Shown here in pieces: positions 9,901 through 19,100 of a stretch of DNA of 64,000 nt (positions within the stretch are counted from its first letter, which is position 1; the number at the start of each line of letters is the position of its first letter). The notes under the pieces were generated by a model that saw only the letters and a program-made list of their open reading frames with translations, was not told the DNA's origin and searched no databases. The translations under genes were made by a program, and so were the position numbers. The stretch lies in NCBI RefSeq assembly GCF_030248535.1, contig NZ_JAHGAJ010000018.1:46504-110503 (forward strand), given 5' to 3'. The DNA comes from Vibrio sp. D404a. Lineage in GTDB: Bacteria > Pseudomonadota > Gammaproteobacteria > Enterobacterales > Vibrionaceae.

Positions 9901-10085
9901 CGCTCAGCATCTGTTGGCGAAATACCTTGGTGTCCGACCGAGACATAGATGATCGGAATGGTGATATCTGGGCTCGACTCCTTGGGAATCGTAATATAAG
10001 TACCGATGCCAGCGACTAGGATAAACAGCAGTAATGAGAGCATGGTTCGCGAGCGAGACAAAGCAGCATCAATCAATGAGTACAT
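6981..10085 (-). CDS. vexF: RND efflux pump inner-membrane transporter (VexF-like)
   Basis: Inner-membrane subunit of a tripartite RND exporter driven by an ion gradient, expelling drugs, dyes or detergents through a TolC-type duct. Its 1034 residues show the duplicated RND plan: TM1 at 13-32, a large periplasmic porter/funnel loop, a TM block from about 330 to 530, a second large loop, and the final TM block after 860. TM4 reads VGLLVDGAIVV (Asp401 kept, the next residue Gly) and TM10 reads GIVVNNNIVL. So two of the residues forming the AcrB proton relay (Asp408, Lys940) are replaced. AGGAG supports the start. It lies 11 bases after the adaptor gene in one operon; no outer-membrane gene is present. 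The VexF name rests on remembered synteny. Confidence 0.88.
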   Translation of the reverse strand: MYSLIDAALSRSRTMLSLLLFILVAGIGTYITIPKESSPDITIPIIYVSVGHQGISPTDAERLLVRPIEQELRSIEGVKEMTATASEGHASVVLEFNVGVDLTKAMADVRDAVDLAKPKLPEDSDEPTVNEVTLASEQPVLSVVLYGTVPERTIVQIARELGDKLESYRQILEVDIAGDREDIVEIIVDPLLMESYSLDQADIYNLIALNNRVVAAGFVDTGYGRFSIKVPSVFNSLKDVLELPIKVDGKQVVTFGDVATVRRAFRDPESFARLDGKSAVVLDIKKRAGENIIETVELVKTVVGVAQQRAEWPNNLLVKFTWDESKDVKIMLNDLQNNILSAIILVVIVIIAILGVRTALLVGISIPGSFLTGLLVLSVFGLTVNIVVLFSLIMAVGLLVDGAIVVTEFADRRMQEGEARRTAYQAAAKRMAWPITASTATTLAAFAPLLFWPDVTGEFMKYLPLTLIATLFASLLMALLFVPVLGGLIGKPQYVSSTNQTRMVALHNGDFSKATGITKLYYRTLSIAIQHPLKILLSAILLSIAVGFSYAKAGLGAEFFPEVDPPFFNVKVRSHGDLSIQEKDVIMRDIEQMMLGHEEFDSVYTRTGGDDQIGLISITPVDWQYRRSVKDIIEELKVQTDQYAGVEIEFKFPDAGPPVENDLVIELSAKTPEQLNQAAKMVRAWADASPALTNISDTSSKDGIDWKVDIRRDDAARFAADATLVGNTVQFVTNGLKIGDYLPDDSSEEVDILVRYPNDKRDIGRFDQLRVKTPAGLVPITNFAQIVPDHKQDTIKRLDGKRVVNVMADMKEGFNLALELPKIEQALSELGLPNGVEFRIRGQNEEQENSSAFLQSAFMVALAAMALILITQFNSFYQAFLILSAVLFSTVGVFMGLLIFQRPFGVVMSGIGVIALAGIVVNNNIVLIDTYNQLVKRGLDKRDAILRTGVQRLRPVMLTTVTTILGLMPMVLEMNIDLINQKIEFGAPSTQWWSQLATAIAGGLAFATVLTLVLTPCLLMLGRDKNKEGGSVLE

Positions 10086-10096
10086 GATGTTATCTC

Positions 10097-11206
10097 CTAG
10101 TTCGCTGCTGTTGGTTGCTCTGTGGCAATCACGCTATCACCATCACGCACAAAACCTTGTCCAACGGTAATGATATCGACTTGTTCACCAAGCCCAGCAA
10201 GCCAAACACCGTCTTGCTCTGCTTTCACCAATTGAATCTCGACAAACTTAACGACCTGTTTATCTCCGGATGACACCAGAGTTTTCACGCCAAGGTTACC
10301 CGCTTCATCCAGCGCTAGCATTGCAGGAGTCACCTTGATTGCAGACTGGCTCTCTAAGTTCAGCGACACCTCAGCACTGACACCGGCAGGAAGAAGCCGT
10401 TGTGGATTCGGAATTTCAATTTCTATTGGGAATGTATTGGTCGAGGGCGTCGATATTCGAGAAATATAACGAAGTTTTCCCTCAGCATTTTGATGGCCTA
10501 GCAATCGTACTGAAGCCGCTTGCCCAGATTGCAGCTGTTGAATATGTCGTTCACTCACATCCGCTTCAATCACTAGCGGATCAAGGTCTATGACTCCTGC
10601 GACAGGGTCGCCAACACCAACAAAATCCCCCAGCTCAACATGCAGCTCTTGCACTATGCCAGAGAAAGGAGAGCGAATAACCGTATTACGAAGCGCCATC
10701 TCAGCATTGCTCTGCATGGCTTTGGCTTCCGTCAACGATGCCTCCGCTGTGGTATAGGCGATCTCACCTTGTAAACCACGCTTTTTCAAAGATTGAGCAG
10801 CCTTAAACTCTTTCTGCTTAAGTCGGTATAACGCTGACGCACGCTCTAGCTGGATACCTAGATCCGCTTTGTCTATTTGTGCTATCGGTTGACCTGCTTC
10901 AACCACGTCTCCTTTAGCGATGTTCAATGTGACGATCTTACCGGCAATCTCTGCCCCTAGACGCGCATGTCGATCTGGCGCAGTTCGACCGTATAGTTCG
11001 ATGGTTCGGTAGGTTGGTGAAGCATGAAAAGTTTGAAAGGAGACTTTGGCTAAAGGAACTTGAGGATTCGCTGTTGAGTTGGGCTCTTCGGCCTGCCCCA
11101 CACCCAACCCTAACCATACTGACAACAGTATGATCAAACATAGAGAGACCAACCACGGTCGCTTCGACCAAAAAGAGAGTCCGATATGAGAGAGTCGGTG
11201 TGGCAT
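10097..11206 (-). CDS. vexE: RND efflux periplasmic adaptor (membrane fusion protein, VexE-like)
   Basis: HlyD-family periplasmic adaptor that bridges the RND pump to an outer-membrane duct. An N-terminal hydrophobic anchor (residues 18-39) has no lipobox Cys after it. Then come a barrel-sandwich/lipoyl half (LGAEIAGKIVTLNIAKGDVVEAG), an alpha-helical hairpin (about 120-175), the second lipoyl half (VIRSPFSGIVQELHVELGDFV) and a beta-barrel. AAAGGA precedes the ATG. It is the first gene of the two-gene pump operon. No adjacent TetR or LysR regulator is present, so local regulation is not evident. Confidence 0.9.
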   Translation of the reverse strand: MPHRLSHIGLSFWSKRPWLVSLCLIILLSVWLGLGVGQAEEPNSTANPQVPLAKVSFQTFHASPTYRTIELYGRTAPDRHARLGAEIAGKIVTLNIAKGDVVEAGQPIAQIDKADLGIQLERASALYRLKQKEFKAAQSLKKRGLQGEIAYTTAEASLTEAKAMQSNAEMALRNTVIRSPFSGIVQELHVELGDFVGVGDPVAGVIDLDPLVIEADVSERHIQQLQSGQAASVRLLGHQNAEGKLRYISRISTPSTNTFPIEIEIPNPQRLLPAGVSAEVSLNLESQSAIKVTPAMLALDEAGNLGVKTLVSSGDKQVVKFVEIQLVKAEQDGVWLAGLGEQVDIITVGQGFVRDGDSVIATEQPTAAN

Positions 11207-11427
11207 AACACGTCCTTTTACTTTTCACAGCCCGATGATGCAGCGTCAAATATTCGCTTTGCGTTGTGGTGTGCTACTTCCTGATACACAACCTCAACCA
11301 TAACAGACCCATTAGAGGCAAAATTCGATGAGACCGACACTTTATTCAATATATCGTTTACTTAAAAGTTAGCCGACCTCCTGTAAAGACAGTTACTTAG
11401 ATCAAAACTTCGAATCTAAAAGACAAA

Positions 11428-11458
11428 AAAAACGCCGAACCTAAGTTCAGCGTTTCTA
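11428..11458 (-). terminator. Terminator of erpA
   Basis: The hairpin AAACGCCGAAC-ctaa-GTTCAGCGTTT follows the erpA stop codon on the minus strand and ends in a T run on that strand. Confidence 0.85.
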
Positions 11459-11483
11459 TATAACAATACGTTTTTGTCAGCTT

Positions 11484-11825
11484 TTACACGCTGAACGATG
11501 CACCACAACCACAAGTTGTTGTTGCATTTGGGTTGTTTACAAAGAAGCGTGCGCCTTCAAGGCCTTCTGTGTAATCCACAACACCGCCAATCAGGTACTG
11601 AAGGCTCATTGGGTCAACCACTAGCGTTACACCACTATTTTCAATAGTCATGTCACCATCATTTACTTTTTCATCGAATGTGAAGCCGTATTGGAAACCG
11701 CTACAACCACCACCTGTAATGTATACACGCAGTTTTAGATCTGGGTTTTCTTCTTCAGCAATCAGCGTTTGTACGCGGGTAGCTGCTGCATCAGAAAAAG
11801 ACAATGGGATATTTGCTTCGCTCAC
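11484..11825 (-). CDS. erpA: Iron-sulfur cluster insertion protein ErpA (A-type carrier)
   Basis: A-type Fe-S carrier that delivers clusters to apo-proteins such as isoprenoid-pathway enzymes. The HesB fold carries the three conserved Cys in [11 protein letters not shown] and TTCGCGASF near the C-terminus. I place the start at GTG 11825 (113 residues, like 114 in E. coli), with GAGAGG six bases upstream; the longer in-frame extension to 11921 has no family counterpart. It is monocistronic and divergent from hemL. A sigma-70 promoter overlapped by an IscR-type operator lies about 90 bases upstream. Confidence 0.95.
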   Translation of the reverse strand: MSEANIPLSFSDAAATRVQTLIAEEENPDLKLRVYITGGGCSGFQYGFTFDEKVNDGDMTIENSGVTLVVDPMSLQYLIGGVVDYTEGLEGARFFVNNPNATTTCGCGASFSV

Positions 11826-11912
11826 GACAACCTCTCTTACCTGTGTCAAAAACAACATGATACAAATCGAGTTCGAGATCATAGTTGTTGAATATATTTT
11901 TCTATTCCGGTG

Positions 11913-11945
11913 ATTATCCAATACCTGACTGAAACGTTCAAGTAT
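11913..11945 (-). promoter_or_regulatory. erpA promoter overlapped by an IscR type 1 operator
   Basis: On the minus strand, TTGAAC (11936-11941) and GATAAT (11913-11918) are spaced by exactly 17 bases, a good sigma-70 promoter. The 25-base stretch 11921-11945 matches the E. coli IscR type 1 consensus as I remember it (ATASYYGAC...AGTCRRSTAT) at 23 of 25 positions. The two mismatches are in the first GACT half (GAAC). [2Fe-2S]-IscR bound here would block the promoter, so erpA should rise on Fe-S starvation. Confidence 0.75.
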
Positions 11946-12122
11946 TCACCATCTGATCGCCGTTTTTCCTGCTAAAAACTCATCAAATAAAAATAAATTA
12001 GCCGCTTAACCCCTCAAAACCACCAGATTCGGGCGATTATCTCAGCGAAACCATTCCTAGTTGGTTTATGGATAGGTACAATGCGAGCCAATTGGTCCCG
12101 ACAGTCAAAAGAGGATATATCA

Positions 12123-13412
12123 ATGACCAAATCAGCAGAGCTGTACGAAAAAGCACAGCAAACTATTCCGGGTGGCGTTAACTCTCCTGTACGTGCATTC
12201 AACGGTGTAGGTGGTTCTCCAATCTTCATCGAGCGCGCTGATGGCCCGCTAATTTTTGATGCTGATGGTAAAGCATATATCGACTACGTTGGTTCTTGGG
12301 GCCCAATGATCTTAGGTCACAACCATGCGGTTATTCGTGATGCTGTAATTGAAGCGGCTCAACGTGGTCTTAGCTTCGGTGCTCCAACGGAAACTGAAAT
12401 CAAAATGGCTGAGCTTGTATCTGAGATGGTTCCTTCAATGGAACAGCTACGTATGGTGAGCTCAGGTACTGAAGCAACAATGAGTGCGATTCGCCTTGCT
12501 CGTGGCTTTACTGGTCGTGACAAAATTCTTAAGTTTGAAGGCTGCTACCACGGCCACGCAGATAGCCTACTTGTAAAAGCTGGTTCTGGTGCTCTGACTC
12601 TAGGCCAACCAAGCTCTCCAGGCGTGCCAGAAGATTTTGCTAAGCACACGCTAACAGCGACATTCAACAACCTAGACTCTGTACGTGAACTGTTTGAGGC
12701 AAACAAAGGTGAGATCGCTTGTATCATCGTTGAACCAGTTGCGGGCAATATGAACTGTATCCCACCAGTTGAAGGCTTCCACGAAGGTCTGCGTGAAATC
12801 TGTGACCAAGAAGGCGCACTACTGATCTTTGATGAAGTAATGACGGGTTTCCGTGTTGCTGAAGGCTGTGCGCAAGCTTACTACAACATCAAGCCAGACC
12901 TAACGTGTCTTGGTAAAGTGATTGGTGGCGGTATGCCCGTGGGTGCTTTTGGTGGTCGTAAAGAAGTGATGCAATACATCGCACCAACGGGGCCTGTTTA
13001 CCAAGCAGGTACACTTTCAGGTAACCCTGTGGCAATGGCAGCAGGCTACGCATGTTTGAACCTTCTACGTGAAGAAGGCAACGAGAAGCGTCTAGCAGCA
13101 AAAACTAAGCAACTGGCTGATGGTTTCAAGCAACTGGCTGACAAGCACGGTATTCCAATGCTAGTGCACCAAGTTGGCGGTATGTTTGGCTTCTTCTTCA
13201 CTGAGCAAGAATCAGTGACTTGCTACGAAGATGTAACTAAGTGTGATGTAGAACGCTTCAAGCGCTTCTTCCACCTAATGCTGGATCATGGTGTTTATCT
13301 TGCGCCTTCAGCATTCGAAGCAAGCTTCACATCTCTCGCTCACGGCTCTAAAGAGATCGATGCAACACTAGAAGCGGCTGATCGCTGTTTCGCAATCATT
13401 GCTGCAGAATAA
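12123..13412 (+). CDS. hemL: Glutamate-1-semialdehyde 2,1-aminomutase
   Basis: PLP enzyme converting glutamate-1-semialdehyde to 5-aminolevulinate, the second step of the C5 tetrapyrrole pathway. Class III aminotransferase fold. The PLP lysine is in [18 protein letters not shown], and substrate/PLP residues are in [17 protein letters not shown] and FDEVMTGFR. Start at 12123 ([12 protein letters not shown], 429 residues) with GAGGA upstream, matching the family; a 14-codon longer frame has no such support. It is divergent from erpA and monocistronic with a terminator at about 13441. Codon use suggests strong expression. Confidence 0.96.
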   Translation: MTKSAELYEKAQQTIPGGVNSPVRAFNGVGGSPIFIERADGPLIFDADGKAYIDYVGSWGPMILGHNHAVIRDAVIEAAQRGLSFGAPTETEIKMAELVSEMVPSMEQLRMVSSGTEATMSAIRLARGFTGRDKILKFEGCYHGHADSLLVKAGSGALTLGQPSSPGVPEDFAKHTLTATFNNLDSVRELFEANKGEIACIIVEPVAGNMNCIPPVEGFHEGLREICDQEGALLIFDEVMTGFRVAEGCAQAYYNIKPDLTCLGKVIGGGMPVGAFGGRKEVMQYIAPTGPVYQAGTLSGNPVAMAAGYACLNLLREEGNEKRLAAKTKQLADGFKQLADKHGIPMLVHQVGGMFGFFFTEQESVTCYEDVTKCDVERFKRFFHLMLDHGVYLAPSAFEASFTSLAHGSKEIDATLEAADRCFAIIAAE

Positions 13413-13439
13413 GGCTATTTAGCTTTAACATATTGATTA

Positions 13440-13470
13440 TAAAGGCTGCCAGGTGCAGCCTTTTCTTTTG
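13440..13470 (+). terminator. Terminator of hemL
   Basis: The stem AAGGCTGC / GCAGCCTT has a short loop followed by TTCTTTT. Confidence 0.8.
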
Positions 13471-13520
13471 GGATTAAAGCATTGTCTCAAAGAGTTGATC
13501 GCACAACACTATCATTTCCC

Positions 13521-13646
13521 CTAGCGTTCCCAGAACAAAAATACCAATAGCATTAAAGTTCCCAGCAGCATTCGAAACCACGGGATCGCTTTTTTCGGTT
13601 GTTGCTCATTCTCTTGGCATTTTTTGTCGTTATTACAGCATCCCAT
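13521..13646 (-). CDS. Cys-rich single-span membrane microprotein, 41 residues
   Basis: A small frame between hemL and perM. It starts ATG at 13646 with GAGGA about ten bases upstream and ends TAG at 13523-13521. The protein begins MGCCNNDKKCQENEQQPKK, with Cys at 3, 4 and 10 in a charged head. One hydrophobic segment follows (about residues 26-39: MLLGTLMLLVFLFW), ending in ER. The ribosome site, the bipartite composition and the well-formed TM support a real gene. The Cys cluster could bind a metal or be lipid-modified or redox-active, but no function is assigned. It is antisense to no gene and could be transcribed from the hemL-perM gap. Confidence 0.72.
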   Translation of the reverse strand: MGCCNNDKKCQENEQQPKKAIPWFRMLLGTLMLLVFLFWER

Positions 13647-13722
13647 AATGAAAAGTCCTCATTGCTAACTCTCTGTTTTGCAGCCATTATAAACTGAGTT
13701 AGCAAACATAGAGACCACTACC

Positions 13723-14808
13723 GTGTCAGAAAAGATCAAAATTAACTCAAGTCATTGGGTGATTATTGTCGCCCTACTTGCGGCGGCGTATGCCTGTTAT
13801 TTATTGATTGAACCTTACGTCAACTCGATCGTGATGGCGTTCATCATCTCGCTATTGATGTTTCCTATCCATGAATGGCTTGAGAAAAAGCTTCCTAATA
13901 AAGCTAATCTGGTCTCTTTGCTCTCGTGCATTATTCTCACATTCATCATTGTGATCCCTTTGCTCGCCGTCTTTGCTGCAATTGTTCAGCAAGGTTCACT
14001 GTTCTCGCAAAACACTTATAAATGGGTTACGCACGGTGGTATCCAAACCCTGTTTGAACATCCTTTGGTGGTTAAAGCGCTCGCCTTCATCAATGACTAC
14101 CTGCCGTTTGATAACATTGAACCACAAGCAATTGCGCAGAAAGTCGGTGAATTTGCTACTAGCTTTGGCTCCAAATTGGTTGGGATCAGTGCCAAGATCT
14201 TAGGTGATGCGACCAACTTCTTAATGGACTTTTTCTTAATGTTGTTCGTGCTGTTCTTCCTACTGCGCGACCATGACAAGATCATCAGTGTGGTTCGCCA
14301 CATATTGCCTCTGTCTCGCAGCCAAGAAGACAAGCTGCTTGCAGAGATCGAACAAGTCTCTAAATCCGCTGTGATGGGGTCATTCCTAACCGCAATTGCA
14401 CAAGGTTTTGCCGGTGGTTTAGGTATGTGGATTGCAGGATTCCCAGGCTTATTCTGGGGCACCATGATGGGCTTTGCATCCTTTATTCCGGTCGTTGGTA
14501 CCGCTCTGATTTGGGTTCCAGCAGCAATTTACTTATTCCTGACCGGTGATACCACGTGGGCTATTTTCCTCACGGTTTACTGTGTTGCTGTGGTTGGCTC
14601 TATTGATAACCTGCTGCGCCCACTACTGATGCAAGGCAGTGCGGGGATGAATACCCTAATGATCTTCTTCTCGCTATTAGGTGGTATTCAACTGTTTGGC
14701 CTAATCGGTTTAATCTACGGTCCACTGATTTTTGCCATCACTATCGTACTGTTCAACATCTACGATGAAGAGTTTAAAGACTTTCTCAATCAACAAGACA
14801 AAACGTAA
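13723..14808 (+). CDS. perM: AI-2E family transporter (PerM-like permease)
   Basis: Polytopic inner-membrane protein of the AI-2E/PerM (UPF0118) family; members have been linked to autoinducer-2 export, Na+/H+ antiport or unknown substrates. Two hydrophobic spans near residues 13-50 and one at about 60-85 precede a long soluble loop. Four or five TM helices follow, with the conserved GFASFIPVVGTALIW and GGIQLFGLIGLIYGPL segments. It starts with GTG (13723) and no strong Shine-Dalgarno. 361 residues, normal length. The substrate is unknown. Confidence 0.85.
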   Translation: MSEKIKINSSHWVIIVALLAAAYACYLLIEPYVNSIVMAFIISLLMFPIHEWLEKKLPNKANLVSLLSCIILTFIIVIPLLAVFAAIVQQGSLFSQNTYKWVTHGGIQTLFEHPLVVKALAFINDYLPFDNIEPQAIAQKVGEFATSFGSKLVGISAKILGDATNFLMDFFLMLFVLFFLLRDHDKIISVVRHILPLSRSQEDKLLAEIEQVSKSAVMGSFLTAIAQGFAGGLGMWIAGFPGLFWGTMMGFASFIPVVGTALIWVPAAIYLFLTGDTTWAIFLTVYCVAVVGSIDNLLRPLLMQGSAGMNTLMIFFSLLGGIQLFGLIGLIYGPLIFAITIVLFNIYDEEFKDFLNQQDKT

Positions 14809-14838
14809 GCGACGTCGAGAACATTAAAACTTCAAGCT

Positions 14839-14873
14839 TGGGGCGGATTATGCGAAAATCCGCCCCTATTTTT
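14839..14873 (+). terminator. Terminator between perM and rsmC
   Basis: The stem GGGGCGGATT / AATCCGCCCC is followed by ATTTTTTG, 30 bases after the perM stop codon. Confidence 0.87.
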
Positions 14874-14899
14874 TGCTAACGATTCAATAGAGAGTCCCT

Positions 14900-15922
14900 A
14901 TGTCTGCCTATATCGCCCCAAGCCAAATTGCTCAACGCCAACTCGCCTACTTCGAAGGCAAACATGTTCTGGTTGCAGGTGAGGCTGAAGATCTATTCCC
15001 TGTTGAATTGGCGAAACACTGTGAATCAGTGACCGTGTTTACCTCTAACTACAGCTACTACCGTCAGTTAGAGAACAGCAAGGGCATTCAACGATTCTAC
15101 GGCGCTGAATTTACTGAAGAGACACAAGCAGACCTCGTTCTACTTTACTGGCCAAAAGCCAAAGCAGAAGCAGAATTTTTGCTTGCGATGCTAATGGCAA
15201 AACTCGGTAAAGGTACTGAGATTGTCGTGGTAGGTGAAAATCGCTCAGGCGTGAAGAGCATTGAGAAGATGTTCAAGCCTTACGGCAAAGTGGTGAAATA
15301 CGACTCTGCACGTCGCTGTTCATTCTATTGGGGTCAATGCCTAGAGCAAGCTCCAGCATTCAATCTTCAAGATTGGTTTAAAACCTACTCGGTGAATATT
15401 GGTGAACAATCACTGACTGTTAAAAGTCTGCCAGGCGTATTCAGCCATGGTGAATTTGATATCGGCAGTAAACTACTACTCGATACACTACCAAGCTTGA
15501 AAGGTAAGGTATTAGATTTTGGTTGTGGTGCCGGTGTATTAGGTGCTGTCATGGCCTCACGCAATCCAGAGATCGAACTAGAGATGTGCGATATTAGCGC
15601 TTTTGCCGTGGAATCAAGCAAGGCGACACTGGCAGCCAATGGTTTAAACGGTAACGTGTTTGCTTCTGACGTCTACTCTGATACCTCGAAAGACTACCAG
15701 TTCATCATTAGTAACCCTCCTTTCCACTCAGGTTTAGACACCAGCTACAGCGCGACTGAGACGCTACTTGCTGAGGCTCCGAGCTACTTGAATGGACAAG
15801 GTGAAATGATCATTGTGGCAAACAGCTTCTTAAAATACCCACCAATCATTGAGCAAGCTTTTGGTAAATGCGCGACTCTAAATAAGACCACTAAGTTCGC
15901 CATCTATCACGCTGCTAAATAA
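14900..15922 (+). CDS. rsmC: 16S rRNA m2G1207 methyltransferase
   Basis: SAM-dependent methyltransferase that makes N2-methylguanosine at 16S position 1207 in the assembled 30S subunit. It has the RsmC duplicated Rossmann plan. The N-terminal half is degenerate. The C-terminal half carries the SAM motif [16 protein letters not shown] (about 201-216) and the catalytic NPPF in [10 protein letters not shown] (about 272-276). 340 residues, standard. Monocistronic with its own terminator. Confidence 0.94.
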   Translation: MSAYIAPSQIAQRQLAYFEGKHVLVAGEAEDLFPVELAKHCESVTVFTSNYSYYRQLENSKGIQRFYGAEFTEETQADLVLLYWPKAKAEAEFLLAMLMAKLGKGTEIVVVGENRSGVKSIEKMFKPYGKVVKYDSARRCSFYWGQCLEQAPAFNLQDWFKTYSVNIGEQSLTVKSLPGVFSHGEFDIGSKLLLDTLPSLKGKVLDFGCGAGVLGAVMASRNPEIELEMCDISAFAVESSKATLAANGLNGNVFASDVYSDTSKDYQFIISNPPFHSGLDTSYSATETLLAEAPSYLNGQGEMIIVANSFLKYPPIIEQAFGKCATLNKTTKFAIYHAAK

Positions 15923-15933
15923 CATCCTCCAGC

Positions 15934-15962
15934 AAAGTGCAGGACAGTTCCTGCACTTTTTG
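15934..15962 (+). terminator. Terminator of rsmC
   Basis: The hairpin AAAGTGCAGG-acagtt-CCTGCACTTTTTG lies just after the rsmC stop codon. Confidence 0.9.
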
Positions 15963-16140
15963 TTCATATTGCTAGCAAAATTTAATAAATTTGCGCGACT
16001 GCACACGCTTTAAATAGCACTTACTTGTCAAAGTAAAAAAACTCGTTAATTTCGTTAAATTAGAAACCACTCAATCTATTCTTTGTACTCAAATTTCAAA
16101 CATTTTCAGAAGTACATTCAAGGAAAGTAGTACCTAATTT

Positions 16141-19100
16141 ATGTTTAGATTCTATCGAAAGCAGAAGTTTAAGCGCCTTCAAAGTACGCTCATGCTGGCG
16201 TTTCTCGTTTTAAGTTTGACTCCTGTTACCCTCATTGCTGTCTTTTTCCTGCAGTCTCATAGCCAAGATCTTCAAGAACAGAGTACCTCTCACTTGGTGT
16301 CTGTACGTGATACCAAACAGCAACAGATCATTGATTACCTGCAAGCTCAAGAGTCTCAAGTGATTGGCTTTGTACGTTCAGAGTTGGCTATCGCCAGTGG
16401 CGGACGCTTTTACGGTCTAATCAACGCTTTTCAACGTCTCGGCTTAGACATCGAAGAAGCACGCAGTAATGCACAGCAACGCTATATCCAAGGTTCTGGC
16501 AATGAGGTAAAAACGTCAATTCTTCCTGAATCAAGCAGTTATGTGGGCAGCGAACGTTACCGATTGCTGCATAAGCGCTACCACAACGCCTATTTAGAGC
16601 TGATTAAACGTGCCGATTTTGACGATATTCTTTTGGTCGATATTAACGGTAACGTCGCCTATTCAGTGTTTAAGCAGGACAACTACGGTACTAACCTACT
16701 TACTGGCAAATACAAAGACTCAAACCTGGGCCTGACTTTCCAAAAGCTGGCTAAGGATGTTACGGAAAAGCGCAAAACTAACGAAGATTACACGCCTGTT
16801 ATTGTTTCCGATTTCTTAGATGAAAACGGTAAGCAGAGTGCTTGGCTCGGTGCGCCTATTGTTCAACAAGGCTACCTACACAGCTACGCCATGTTTAGGC
16901 TGCCAATCAACGGTATTACTAAGCTGATTGCAGATCTCAACAAGAGTTCAAACATGCAGACGCTACTGGTCGGCAGCGATCATCTACCAAGAAGTCTGGC
17001 GCATTCTCAACAAGCCATTGACCTCAGTCTCAAGGTCATTGATAAAGCGTTAGCTGGTGAAACAGCGGTTGGCACCTTTGACAACAGTTCAGATCAAGCC
17101 ATCATTGCCGCATACGCTCCGATTGAGTTGGATTATGCAAACTGGGCACTCGTGGTTGAACTACCTGAAAAAGAAGCCTTCGCTCGTATCCATCAGCTAG
17201 AGAAGATCTTTGTGATCGTAATGCTGACCGCGATTGTGTTGGTATTTGTCGCATCTCATTACTTGTCTAACTTCATTACCTCCCCTCTTCTCAAGCTCAC
17301 TTGGGCGGCAGAGAAAGTGTCGGCTGGTGACCTTGACGAGGCGATGATCAACACCGAGCGTAAAGATGAGATTGGCCGATTGGCGGTGAGCTTTGAACGC
17401 ATGCAGCGCTCGATCCGTGAAAAGATGGGCCTGATCAAATCCCAGAACGAAGAGCTTGAAGACAACCTCAAGACCATCCAAAAGCAGAATGAAGAACTTC
17501 AACTAGCCAACAAGTTAAAAGATGAATTCCTAGCGACCACCTCACATGAGCTGCGCACACCGCTGCACGGTATGGTTGGTATTGCAGAAGCGCTTATCTC
17601 GGGAGCAAATGGTCCGATTCCCGCCAATCAAAAGTACCAGCTGGATATCATCATCAACAGTGGCCAACGACTAGCGACACTGGTTGACGATCTGCTGGAT
17701 TACCACAAGATGCGTTATGGCAGCCTAGACATTAAAAAGTCAGCGGTTGACCTATCTGCAGCAACTAGCTTGGTGCTTGAGCTGTCGCATCACCTGCTTG
17801 GCAATAAACCGATCCGCATCATCAATCAAGTCCCTGCTAATTTGGGTCTTGTTTCATCAGACCCGCAGCGCTTAGAACAGGTAATGTATAACTTGGTAGG
17901 CAATGCCATTAAATATACCACTGAGGGTAAGATCGTTATTTCGGCGAGTGTGATTGACGACAATATCCGCGTTCAAGTGGTCGATACCGGCCAAGGGATC
18001 CCTGCAGAGCACCTAGAGCATATCTTTGAGCCATTGATTCAAGCGGGTCAAGATGCTAGCTCTTACCGACAAGGTGCGGGGCTTGGTCTGTCGATCAGTC
18101 GTCAATTGATTGAACTGATGGGAGGCTCACTCTACGTCAGCAGTCAGCCTATGGTCGGCACGACATTCAGCTTCACTCTGCCACTCGCAACACCGGAAGA
18201 ACTTGAACACTACAACGAGTCGAGCAGCTACTCACACTTCCAAGCTCCAGAAGTATTGGAGAGTGCACAGCAAGATAATAGTGAAATCAATGAGAACCCA
18301 GACGGCCCGTTATTGGTTATCGCCGACGATGAGCCGGTTAACCTGCGTGTACTTGATAGCTTCTTAAAGCTTGAGGGTTACCGTGTTCGCACCGCTTGTG
18401 ACGGTCCAGAGACCATTGAGCTGATTGAAAAAGAGAAACCAGAGCTGCTGCTTCTCGACATCATGATGCCGGGGATGAGTGGCTACCAAGTGTGTGAAGC
18501 GCTAAGAAAGCAGTATGACCACGCTCAATTGCCAATCATCATGCTAACGGCGTTAAATCAAGCTGAAGACCGAGTGCGCGGATTCGAAGTCGGTGCCAAT
18601 GACTACCTATCAAAACCGTTCAATAAACAAGAGCTGGCAGCGCGCATTACCGCTCACTTGTCAGCAAGCAAGGCTGAGCAGCGACGCATTGAGAACGACC
18701 AGTTACAACAAGAGCTCAGACATAGAGCGATGGTTGAAGCCAACCTGCTTGAAACCCAAGGGCGCTTGCTTGAACAATTAGAATCGGCACCAGAAGCTAT
18801 CATCTGTATTCGTGATGACCAACGTATTCGCTTTGCTAACGAAGCCGCTGCTAAGCTGTTTAAACGTAGCCAAGAACAGCTCAAGCGCTCTATGGCGGAT
18901 GAAATCATTGCACCTAAGTATCTGCGTGTAGAACAAGCGCACTACTGTGGTGAGATTGATATCTACATCAGTGATACACGTCAGCGAGTCTCTAGCGACA
19001 TTCTAAAACTGCCAGAGGGTTCAGGATTAGACACCATGTACATTTTCAATGTTGGTGGTGGAGTGAACTCAAATCGCATCAATAACCTAGAAACGGCGGT

